This document shows, piece by piece, positions 1 through 6,635 of a stretch of 13,564 bases of DNA (its first letter is position 1; every line of letters begins with the position of its first letter). This stretch comes from Spartobacteria bacterium UBA6821. Its GTDB lineage: Bacteria; Verrucomicrobiota; Verrucomicrobiia; Chthoniobacterales; UBA6821. The position numbers and the translations under genes were made by a program. The stretch is from positions 16,994 to 30,557 of the forward strand of contig DKEN01000106.1 of the NCBI GenBank assembly GCA_002452515.1, read 5' to 3'. The notes under the pieces are model-generated. The model had not been told where the DNA came from and did no database searches. It saw only the letters and a list, made by a program, of their open reading frames with translations.

Positions 1-497
1 ACCTGCTGGCGATTGCGGCGGGGGTGGTCGCCGGTATCTCCCTGCCAGAATGCGCCGCAGCCCTCGGGCGGATCGAATTGACCGCTGGGCGACTTACCCG
101 GGTCGAAAGACGCGGGGTGACCATGATAGACGACACCTACAATGCGAGTCCCGATTCCATGGTCGCCGCCCTCGAGACCCTGGCCTCCCTTCCGGGAAGG
201 GGTCGTAGAATTGCCATCCTTGGCAGGATGGGAGAGCTTGGTGAACACGCCGCCGCCGGTTACGAGCGGGTGGGCAAAACCGCTGCATCCACTCTCGATA
301 CGCTGATCTGTGTCGGGGTGGAGGCCGCTGCGATGGCGGAGTCTGCGGAAATTTCCGGGCTTTCCGATGTGCATGTTGTCTCCGATCAGGTGGAAGCGGC
401 CGCCCTGCTTTCTTCGATTGCCCTGGCTGGTGATCTGGTTCTGCTCAAGGCGAGCAGAAGTGCCAGGATGGAAGAAGTCCTCAACCATTTCAACTGA
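1..497 (+). CDS. murF: UDP-N-acetylmuramoyl-tripeptide--D-alanyl-D-alanine ligase, 3' end only
   Basis: This is the C-terminal part of MurF, the cytoplasmic ligase that adds D-Ala-D-Ala to UDP-MurNAc-tripeptide. The frame is open from base 3, so the 5' end lies outside the window and 164 residues are visible. The stretch is the C-terminal Mur ligase domain. DDTYNASPDSM (about bases 129-161) is the typical MurF motif. It is followed by the ILGRMGELGEH segment, where many MurF proteins read GDM; here the Asp is Arg. The chain ends in LLKASRSARMEEVL, the usual MurF C-terminal helix (KGSR in many homologues). The stop TGA (495-497) shares one base with the mraY start (TGATG), so the two are probably translationally coupled. 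Identification is firm; only the N-terminal and ATP-binding domains cannot be judged. Confidence 0.95.
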   Translation, partial: LLAIAAGVVAGISLPECAAALGRIELTAGRLTRVERRGVTMIDDTYNASPDSMVAALETLASLPGRGRRIAILGRMGELGEHAAAGYERVGKTAASTLDTLICVGVEAAAMAESAEISGLSDVHVVSDQVEAAALLSSIALAGDLVLLKASRSARMEEVLNHFN

Positions 498-1603
498 TGC
501 TCTACTATCTCTCCCATCTTGGCATACCCCTTCTCAAGGGGCTTCATGTCTTTCAATACATCTCCTTCCGTGCGCTCTGCGCCGGACTCACTTCCTTCCT
601 GCTTTGTTTGATTTTCGGCAATGCCGTGATTCTCAAGCTGATCTCACTGAAGTTTGGACAGCCGATTCGGAGTGCCGAGGAGGTACATCGTCTCAATGAA
701 CTCCACGGTGGGAAAAAAGGGACACCCACCATGGGTGGAGTGCTCCTGATCGGAGCCTTTGTCGTTTCCACACTCCTCTGGGCGCAACCTGACAATTCCT
801 TTGTCTGGCTTGTGGTGATCACGGCGCTTCTGCTCGGCGGACTCGGTTTTTATGATGACTGGCTGAAAGTCACCAAAAAGAGTTCCGATGGGATCAGCAG
901 TCGCTTGAAGTTCTTTCTTCAGATCGTGCTGGCCGGCGGGATTACCGCCTTTTTCCTGCTTTCCCCGGAGCTGGCCAAGCAGGCTCAGGAACTCTACATC
1001 CCGTTTCTGAAAGAGCCGCTGATCGCTCACATGGGGGTCTTCTTCACCTTTGTCTTTTATTTTCTCATCATCGTCGGCACTTCCAATGCGGTGAACCTGA
1101 CCGACGGACTGGATGGACTGGCTGCAGGCTGCACCGTGATGGCGGGAACCTGCTTCGGCATCTTTACCTACCTTGCGGGCAATTTCAAAGCGGCGGTCTA
1201 TCTCCAGATTCCCTATTACTACCTCTCGGGAGAACTGGCGGTTGTCAGCTTCGCTCTGGCCGGTGCGGCACTTGGCTTCCTCTGGTGGAACTGCCATCCG
1301 GCCCGCGTTTTCATGGGTGACACCGGATCTCTTGCCATCGGGGGCATCCTGGGAGTGCTGGCTATCTGCTGCAAACAGGAACTGCTTCTGGCGATTGTCG
1401 GCGGAGTTTTTGTCGCGGAAGCCCTCTCGGTGATTCTTCAGGTCGCCAGCTTTAAACTCACCGGTAAGCGCATCTTTAAGATGTCCCCCCTGCATCATCA
1501 CTTTGAACTCTCCGGTTGGAAGGAGAGCACCGTCACCACCCGCTTCTGGATCATGGCGATCGTGTTCGGCCTTCTCGGAATCGCCACCCTCAAACTTCGC
1601 TGA
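497..1603 (+). CDS. mraY: Phospho-N-acetylmuramoyl-pentapeptide transferase (lipid I synthase)
   Basis: MraY is the polytopic inner-membrane enzyme that transfers phospho-MurNAc-pentapeptide from UDP to undecaprenyl phosphate, forming lipid I. The 368-residue length matches the family. The sequence shows about ten hydrophobic segments. The active-site markers are present: the Asp pair in GFYDDW (D120, D121), NLTDGLDG (residues 200-207), FMGDTGS with D275, and the His triad in SPLHHHFELSGW (H333-H335). A cytoplasmic HGGKKGTPTMGG segment follows the first membrane span, as expected. The ATG overlaps the murF stop by one base, and no Shine-Dalgarno is evident upstream, so translation probably depends on ribosomes finishing murF. 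All catalytic residues I can check are intact. Confidence 0.98.
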   Translation: MLYYLSHLGIPLLKGLHVFQYISFRALCAGLTSFLLCLIFGNAVILKLISLKFGQPIRSAEEVHRLNELHGGKKGTPTMGGVLLIGAFVVSTLLWAQPDNSFVWLVVITALLLGGLGFYDDWLKVTKKSSDGISSRLKFFLQIVLAGGITAFFLLSPELAKQAQELYIPFLKEPLIAHMGVFFTFVFYFLIIVGTSNAVNLTDGLDGLAAGCTVMAGTCFGIFTYLAGNFKAAVYLQIPYYYLSGELAVVSFALAGAALGFLWWNCHPARVFMGDTGSLAIGGILGVLAICCKQELLLAIVGGVFVAEALSVILQVASFKLTGKRIFKMSPLHHHFELSGWKESTVTTRFWIMAIVFGLLGIATLKLR

Positions 1604-1605
1604 GG
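1602..1605 (+). promoter_or_regulatory. Ribosome binding site of murD
   Basis: GAGG overlaps the mraY stop codon and lies 8 bases before ATG 1614. It supports 1614 as the murD start, although the reading frame stays open back to an ATG at 1503 inside mraY. Confidence 0.6.
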
Positions 1606-1613
1606 AACAACTC

Positions 1614-2981
1614 ATGACCACCCTGGAAAATCCCTACAACGACAGGAGCATCGTGGTGCTCGGTCTCGGACGGAGCGGCATCGCCGCCGCCCGGTTGTTG
1701 TTGCGCAAGGGAGCACGGGTCACTGTCTGTGACAGCGGGGAATCCAGCTCCATTCTGGAACGCGCCGAACTGCTGCGCAGTGAAGGGGCCACGGTGCTGA
1801 CGGGAACTGCCGGGGAACGCGATCCGCTTCGTTATGACCTGGCAATTCTGAGTCCCGGCATCGAGGAGACCACCCCGCTGGTGACCAATGTGACGGTGAA
1901 GGGAACCCCGCTCATCGGAGAGTTGGAACTAGCCTTTGGATTTTGCACCTTTCCCGTGGTGGCCATCACTGGGAGCAATGGCAAGACAACGACGACAGAA
2001 CTCACGAGCCTCATGCTGGCGGCAGCGGGCTGGAAGAATGCTGCCTGCGGCAATATCGGGACACCGATGTCGGAACTTTTGCTTGCCGAAGAGGCATGGG
2101 ATTTGCTTGTGACAGAGGTGAGCTCCTTCCAACTGGAAACGATCAAGACATTCCGCCCAAAGGTTGCGATATGGTTGAATCTCAGTCCCAATCATCTCGA
2201 CCGGTATCCTTCCATGCTGGAGTACCGTGCCGCCAAGCTCAGGATTTTTGAGAATCAGACAGCGGAGGATTTTGCCGTGATCCCCCAGAGAGCGGTAGTG
2301 GGAGACATTCCACCGCTCAAAGCCCGTACCGTGACCTTCAGCACAACCGGTTCCTCCGCGGAGATCACACTCAGAGGAAGCGAGATCCTTCACCGGGAGG
2401 AAGTCGTTCTTGATCTGGCCAAGACAAAGCTTCGCGGGCCTCACAATGCCGCCAACCTCATGGCTGCTTTCGGTTGTGGGATTGCCCTTGGTGCCGATCT
2501 CAAACGTATGGCTGCGGCTGTCGTGGAGTACATCCCTCCCGCACATCGCTGCGAACTGATCGCCGAGAGCAACGGCGTGCGCTGGATCAACGACTCCAAG
2601 GCGACGAACCTCGACGCCATGGAAAAGGCGATCCAGTCCGTGCAGGGGCCGCTCATCCTCATCGCCGGAGGAAAGGACAAGGGGTTTGAATTCGCCCCCA
2701 TTGCACCGCTTGTGCGGGAGCGCGTTTCCTTCGCCATTCTCATCGGGGAGATGCGCCACCGTATCGCCCGGGACTGGTCGGCAGTGCCCCTTGCCGCTGT
2801 CGGCAGTCTGGAAGAGGCTGTTGCCCTGGCTGCTACGAAAGCCCCTGCCGGATCGACCGTGCTTTTGTCTCCGGGAACCTCCTCTTACGATATGTTCAAC
2901 AACTACATTGAGAGGGGGGAAACGTTCCGCAACTGCGTGAAAGAACTCTCTAAGGAACCAATACTGACTCCCGCCTCGTGA
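1614..2981 (+). CDS. murD: UDP-N-acetylmuramoyl-L-alanine--D-glutamate ligase
   Basis: MurD adds D-Glu to UDP-MurNAc-L-Ala in the cytoplasm, using ATP. The predicted 455 residues fit the family. The N-terminal Rossmann-like domain carries VVLGLGRSGIAAARLL. The central ATPase domain has the P-loop GSNGKTTTT (residues 120-128), TEVSSFQLE, and NLSPNHLDRY (189-198, with Asn193 where Asp is more common). The C-terminal domain has HRCELI, a WINDSKATNLDAM segment, AGGKDKG and SPGTSSYDMF. The start at 1614 is chosen because GAGG precedes it and because the protein then begins shortly before the Rossmann strand; the longer frame starting at 1503 reads through mraY and adds unrelated residues. The stop overlaps the next gene's GTG (GTGA), suggesting coupling. 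Confidence 0.97.
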   Translation: MTTLENPYNDRSIVVLGLGRSGIAAARLLLRKGARVTVCDSGESSSILERAELLRSEGATVLTGTAGERDPLRYDLAILSPGIEETTPLVTNVTVKGTPLIGELELAFGFCTFPVVAITGSNGKTTTTELTSLMLAAAGWKNAACGNIGTPMSELLLAEEAWDLLVTEVSSFQLETIKTFRPKVAIWLNLSPNHLDRYPSMLEYRAAKLRIFENQTAEDFAVIPQRAVVGDIPPLKARTVTFSTTGSSAEITLRGSEILHREEVVLDLAKTKLRGPHNAANLMAAFGCGIALGADLKRMAAAVVEYIPPAHRCELIAESNGVRWINDSKATNLDAMEKAIQSVQGPLILIAGGKDKGFEFAPIAPLVRERVSFAILIGEMRHRIARDWSAVPLAAVGSLEEAVALAATKAPAGSTVLLSPGTSSYDMFNNYIERGETFRNCVKELSKEPILTPAS

Positions 2982-4069
2982 TTTTCCTCTCCACTCCGAA
3001 ACCCACTCCACCAACGCCCATGAAACCGATGAAAACCAAAAGCACGCGCCGGCTCCGCGCCCGCGCAGCGGCAATGAATACCCACGATGCCGATTTTGAA
3101 GATTACGGTCCCGAACCCAACATGAAGCTATCGCACGCCTTTCTGGTAGTGCTGCTTCTGCATGTGATCGCCGTGGGAGGGCTCTATGCCTTCAATAGCA
3201 TGAAGGCCGGCAAGGCTTCCAAGATCGCCGTGGCCAGCAGCACCACTCCCACCGACCAGCAAGTCGATCCGTCCAACGACTCCAACCAATCAGGAGAAAA
3301 GGGGCAGAAGAACGAGGATCCCGGGAAGCATCCTTCCAAAGAAAAGACCCCTGTCGTTGCCAAGACATCAGAGGCACCTAAAACCTCGGAGAATGCTTCG
3401 CTCGGCAGGGATGCCCTGAAACCCAAACCTCATCAGGGAATGCTGGCAAGTGCCAAGGCTGCCTTCCTGCGCTTGACTGGAATCGGTATTGGGGGGGGCG
3501 GTATTGCAACGGCGTCAGCCCAGGATGCAACTCCGGGGCAGACGGCTGAGAATACACCGGCGTTACCAGCAACGGACTCGGCTCCTGCACCGACAACCTA
3601 TGTCGTCAAGGCGGGAGACACGATCACCAGGATCGCATCATCCCTTGGGGTGACGATTCCGAATCTTGAAAAAGCCAACGGATTGGTGGGGAGTGCGGTG
3701 CTGCATGTCGGACAGACGCTCAAGGTTCCGGAGCAAATGGTGGCCCAGGCCTCCGGAGAGGTTGCCGATCAGGCGACTCAGGTGGCGGGAAGTGTCCAGC
3801 AACTTCCAGGAAGTATCGCTGCGGCCGCCACGGCCGCGACATCAGGGGTTGCTTCGGCGGTGGGATCCACCCCGCCGGCTGACACTGCCGGTTTGGTCGA
3901 GTACACGGTGGTGAAGGGTGACAGTCCCTACAAGATTGCCAAAAAATACAAGATCACCCCGGACGAACTGATGAAGGCAAACGGCATCACCGATCCCAAG
4001 AAAATCCAGATTGGACAGAAGCTCAAAATTCCCGCCTCAAACAAGAAGACCGCTCAACCTGCAGCCTAG
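2978..4069 (+). CDS. Membrane-anchored protein with two LysM domains
   Basis: This is a probable peptidoglycan-binding envelope protein sitting between murD and ftsW. From the GTG at 2978 it has 363 residues. They comprise a basic N-terminus, one transmembrane segment (about residues 51-72, AFLVVLLLHVIAVGGLYAF), a long Ser/Pro/Lys/Ala-rich linker, and two LysM domains. LysM 1 spans about 206-252 (YVVKAGDTITRIASSLGV) and LysM 2 about 306-353 (YTVVKGDSPYKIAKKYKI). The topology implies that the LysM part lies in the periplasm. The start is uncertain: GTG 2978 overlaps the murD stop as GTGA, but ATG 3020 and ATG 3074 are alternatives and none has a clear Shine-Dalgarno. A run of eight G lies in the linker (3491-3498). 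LysM domains bind GlcNAc-containing glycan, so a role at the division site or in wall remodelling is inferred from location only. No catalytic domain is visible. Confidence 0.9.
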   Translation: MIFLSTPKPTPPTPMKPMKTKSTRRLRARAAAMNTHDADFEDYGPEPNMKLSHAFLVVLLLHVIAVGGLYAFNSMKAGKASKIAVASSTTPTDQQVDPSNDSNQSGEKGQKNEDPGKHPSKEKTPVVAKTSEAPKTSENASLGRDALKPKPHQGMLASAKAAFLRLTGIGIGGGGIATASAQDATPGQTAENTPALPATDSAPAPTTYVVKAGDTITRIASSLGVTIPNLEKANGLVGSAVLHVGQTLKVPEQMVAQASGEVADQATQVAGSVQQLPGSIAAAATAATSGVASAVGSTPPADTAGLVEYTVVKGDSPYKIAKKYKITPDELMKANGITDPKKIQIGQKLKIPASNKKTAQPAA

Positions 4070-4070
4070 T

Positions 4071-4076
4071 AGGAGG
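4071..4076 (+). promoter_or_regulatory. AGGAGG Shine-Dalgarno far from ftsW start
   Basis: A perfect AGGAGG follows the LysM stop codon but ends 20 bases before the ftsW ATG (4097), much farther than usual. The intervening bases are pyrimidine-rich. A TTG at 4084 would be at ideal spacing but is out of the ftsW frame. Confidence 0.5.
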
Positions 4077-4096
4077 CTTTCTTTTGTTCCCCTTTC

Positions 4097-5242
4097 ATGC
4101 AGCGAAGCAGTATTTATCTCCTCCTGCTTTCGGTAGTGGGGCTCGTCACCTTGGGAGTGGTGATGCTCTTCAGCACCGGCGCCTATGCCCAGGATAGTCA
4201 CGGCGATCCCTACTACTTCCTCAAAAGGCAGCTCATCTGGATGGTTCTCGGACTTGGAGCCTGCGTGGGGGCCGCCTTCACGGATTATCATCTCTGGCGC
4301 AAGACTTGGAAAATCTGGTTCGGTGTTTCCGTGGTACTACTTGTGCTCTGTTTTGTACCGCATGTTGGCTTGAAGATCAATGGATCCCACCGCTGGATCA
4401 AACTCGGTTTTTCCCCGTTTCAGCCCAGTGAACTCGCCAAGATAGCGGCGGTTTTTTTTCTGGCATGGTGGTTTTCACGGGAAGAGACAAACGTGCGCAA
4501 CCTTCTGCATGCATTCGTCATTCCCCTCGTGGTGGTCTGTATCCTGGTCGGGCTTATCGCGAAGGAAGTGGATCTTGGGACCAGTGCCCTGATCGGGGCG
4601 ACAGCGCTCGCCGTCTGCTTCGTGGCGGGAGCCAACTGGTGGCTGATCGTGGCTTTCTGTGGAGCAGGGCTGGGGGGGTTGCTGGGAATCGCCATGTTGA
4701 TTCCCGAGCGTGCTGCCCGCATGATGACCTTTCTTAATCCGGAAGGGGATAAACTCGGTAAGGGACTCCAGCAGTGGCAGGCCCTGATCGCCTTCGGTTC
4801 CGGCGGATTCGACGGGCTTGGTCTCGGAGAGGGGCGTCAGAAAATGCTCTATCTCCCGTATGCCCACACTGATTTCATTTTTCCCATGATCGGGGAGGAA
4901 TTGGGGTTGCGATTCACCTGGCTGGTGCTCATGGGATACATCCTGATCATTCTCAGTGCCGGACTGATCGCCGCGAATGCCAAGGATCGTTTCGGAAAAT
5001 TACTCGCAATCGGAATCCTCCTGTTGATCTCTCTGCAAGCAGCGGTCAATATCGGCATGACAACCTCGCTTCTTCCGAACAAGGGGATGCCTCTCCCCTT
5101 CATCAGCTATGGGGGAAGCAATCTGGCTGTCTGTCTCTTCATGGTAGGAATTCTCGTTAATATTCATCGCATCGGAATGCCAATCGGGCCAGCGCCCGAG
5201 CATCACCTCGTGCTTACCGGTCGTTCTGTCCCTAGAATCTAG
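4097..5242 (+). CDS. ftsW: Septal peptidoglycan glycosyltransferase FtsW (SEDS family)
   Basis: FtsW is the SEDS-family polymerase that, with a class B penicillin-binding protein, makes septal glycan from lipid II. The 381 residues contain about ten membrane spans. SEDS markers are visible: GSHRWIKLGFSPFQPSELAK after the third to fourth span, KEVDLGTSALIG, and the periplasmic loop YLPYAHTDFIF whose Asp259 matches the residue implicated in SEDS catalysis (E. coli RodA D262, FtsW D297). IGEELG and PFISYGGSN near the C-terminus follow. Position directly before murG points to FtsW rather than RodA. ATG 4097 opens directly into the first span; later starts would cut it. A run of eight T (4452-4459) lies within the gene. 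No ftsI-type partner is in the window. Confidence 0.94.
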   Translation: MQRSSIYLLLLSVVGLVTLGVVMLFSTGAYAQDSHGDPYYFLKRQLIWMVLGLGACVGAAFTDYHLWRKTWKIWFGVSVVLLVLCFVPHVGLKINGSHRWIKLGFSPFQPSELAKIAAVFFLAWWFSREETNVRNLLHAFVIPLVVVCILVGLIAKEVDLGTSALIGATALAVCFVAGANWWLIVAFCGAGLGGLLGIAMLIPERAARMMTFLNPEGDKLGKGLQQWQALIAFGSGGFDGLGLGEGRQKMLYLPYAHTDFIFPMIGEELGLRFTWLVLMGYILIILSAGLIAANAKDRFGKLLAIGILLLISLQAAVNIGMTTSLLPNKGMPLPFISYGGSNLAVCLFMVGILVNIHRIGMPIGPAPEHHLVLTGRSVPRI

Positions 5243-5245
5243 GGG
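5241..5245 (+). promoter_or_regulatory. Ribosome binding site of murG
   Basis: AGGGG overlaps the ftsW stop and lies 14 bases before ATG 5260. It favours that ATG over the in-frame GTG at 5245, which has no good site upstream. Confidence 0.5.
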
Positions 5246-5259
5246 TGGCCTTTATTCAA

Positions 5260-6363
5260 ATGTCTGTATCCAAGCAATTTGTCATCGCCTGCGGAGGGAC
5301 GGGAGGTCACCTGTTTCCGGGTCTCGCTGTCGCTGAGACCCTCCATGAAAGGGGGCATGAAGTGTTGCTTCTGGTATCGGAAAAAGAAATCGACACCGTG
5401 GCGTTGCAAGCCCACGGGGAATTTCGTCGTGAGAAGCTACCCTCCATCGGGATGCCCTCGATCCTTTCACCCGCCTTTCCCCGGTTTTTAAAACGGGGTT
5501 GGGAGAGCTTCAGTACCTGCCGCCAGCTTTACGGGCGCTACCTTCCTGCCGCGGTTCTCGGCATGGGGGGATTCACCTCAGCCGCGCCGCTCCTGGCTGC
5601 CCGCCAGAAGAAAATCCCGTGTTTTGTGCACGAGTCGAATGCGATAGCAGGACGTGCCAACAAGCTTTCGGCCCGCTGGACCGACAAGGTGTTGTTGGGA
5701 CTTGAAGACTGCGAATCCTCCTTTCCTGAACGGGAGTGCATTGTCACGGGAACGCCGGTGCGTCGCGATCTTGGTACGCCGCTTGACAAGGGTGCAGCCC
5801 GTGCAGCCTTTGGGCTTGATCCCGATCGTCCGACCCTGCTGGTGATGGGGGGAAGCCAGGGAGCCTCCGGTATCAACCAACTCCTCTTCCGCTCGGCTCC
5901 GATGCTCCGTGAAATCGGCCTTCAGATCATCCACCTGACCGGCGATCGGGATGACAATCTTGCCGCCATCAACTATCAGAGGGAGGGAATCAGCGCCACT
6001 GTTTCCCCATTCCATCATCGGATGGAGGAGGCTTATTCCGCTGCGGATCTCGTGGTGTCGCGTGCCGGAGCAGCCAGCCTCAGCGAACTTTCCCATTTTT
6101 CACTCCCCTCGATTCTGATCCCTTTCCCGTTTGCTGCGGATCTTCACCAACATCGGAATGCCGAGGCTTTCCGGGATGCGGGTGCCGCCGAATTTCTTGA
6201 AGAGAAAAATACCGATCCCGAAGCGCTCGCCTTGTTGATCAAAAACCTCCTCTCTGATGAGCGTCGTCGCGAGAGAATGGCTCTCTCGGCAGCAAAGGTG
6301 CTCCCCCGGGGAGCAGCCGGTCGGGTCGCTGATGTCTTGGAAGCCGCTGCTTTAATCCCATGA
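5260..6363 (+). CDS. murG: UDP-GlcNAc--undecaprenyl-PP-MurNAc-pentapeptide GlcNAc transferase
   Basis: MurG adds GlcNAc to lipid I on the cytoplasmic face of the membrane, giving lipid II. From ATG 5260 it has 367 residues, near the family norm. This GT-B enzyme shows the N-terminal glycine-rich loop CGGTGGHLFPG (residues 11-21), the second loop GMGGFTSAAP, and HESNAIAGRANK with H124 and E125. The C-terminal domain has MGGSQGA (196-202), HLTGDRDD, SRAGAASLSEL (267-277), and PFPFAADLHQHRNA, which corresponds to the usual donor-binding PYAADDHQ segment. GTG 5245 would add five residues and is less likely. The stop shares ATGA with the small ORF at 6360, followed by the unusual spacer. All motifs are intact. 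Confidence 0.97.
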   Translation: MSVSKQFVIACGGTGGHLFPGLAVAETLHERGHEVLLLVSEKEIDTVALQAHGEFRREKLPSIGMPSILSPAFPRFLKRGWESFSTCRQLYGRYLPAAVLGMGGFTSAAPLLAARQKKIPCFVHESNAIAGRANKLSARWTDKVLLGLEDCESSFPERECIVTGTPVRRDLGTPLDKGAARAAFGLDPDRPTLLVMGGSQGASGINQLLFRSAPMLREIGLQIIHLTGDRDDNLAAINYQREGISATVSPFHHRMEEAYSAADLVVSRAGAASLSELSHFSLPSILIPFPFAADLHQHRNAEAFRDAGAAEFLEEKNTDPEALALLIKNLLSDERRRERMALSAAKVLPRGAAGRVADVLEAAALIP

Positions 6364-6635
6364 AGACCGCTGAAGAGTATTTGATGATTTTAGAAGGCGC
6401 GAGTGCTGGGCAAAACCCGCAGCGGTCTTGCCCGAACGAGCAACGCCCTAAAAATCGACAAATGACTTCAGCCCTCCGGGTTGCGGCGATAACAGGTCGG
6501 CGACTGCGTGGACTTCGCGTTTACAGCCCACTGCGGGGATGCTCGCTCGAAGCCGCCTTGTCGGCGACCCATTCTTGCCGCAACGGTATCTATGCGATAA
6601 AATCACCGGCTTCGTTGGAGGGTGCAGCCCGATGA
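6360..6635 (+). CDS. Candidate small ORF in murG-murC spacer, doubtful
   Basis: This is a 91-codon ORF I do not recognise. In favour of a gene: its ATG overlaps the murG stop (ATGA, 6360-6363) and its TGA overlaps the murC start (ATGA, 6632-6635), exactly the layout of coupled operon genes. Against: after about 15 plausible residues (MKTAEEYLMILEG) the product becomes rich in Arg, Ser, Ala and Pro with no recognisable domain, signal peptide or membrane span. Third-position GC is about 55 percent by hand count, and the codons include tta and ata. The DNA contains a hairpin (6396-6447), a 9-base direct repeat GTCGGCGAC (6496-6504 and 6560-6568) and an 8-base inverted repeat (6480-6487 with 6577-6584). 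It may instead be an inserted or degraded repeat element that happens to be open. Confidence 0.3.
   Translation: MKTAEEYLMILEGASAGQNPQRSCPNEQRPKNRQMTSALRVAAITGRRLRGLRVYSPLRGCSLEAALSATHSCRNGIYAIKSPASLEGAAR
6396..6447. repeat. Imperfect hairpin in murG-murC spacer
   Basis: GGGCAAAACC (6408-6417) pairs with GGTCTTGCCC (6424-6433) around a six-base loop with one mismatch. Outer bases GGCG (6396-6399) and CGCC (6444-6447) also pair. The right arm has a competing partner: CAGCGGTCTT (6420-6429) is the exact reverse complement of AAGACCGCTG (6363-6372). No T-run follows, so it is not an ordinary Rho-independent terminator. A REP-like element or an RNA structure within the operon are both possible. 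Confidence 0.5.
6617..6622 (+). promoter_or_regulatory. Ribosome binding site of murC-murB
   Basis: GGAGGG lies 9 bases before ATG 6632 and decides that start, although the frame is open upstream to an ATG at 6539. CCCTCC at 6472-6477 is complementary to it. Confidence 0.7.

Noticed and set aside
4084..4197. TTG leader ORF after the AGGAGG
   Set aside because: Spacing is ideal, but the product is short, of no known type and overlaps ftsW. It is mentioned as a finding, not annotated.
6408..6433. Rho-independent terminator after murG
   Set aside because: The hairpin is strong but has no T-run after it, and it sits within an operon whose downstream gene needs the transcript.
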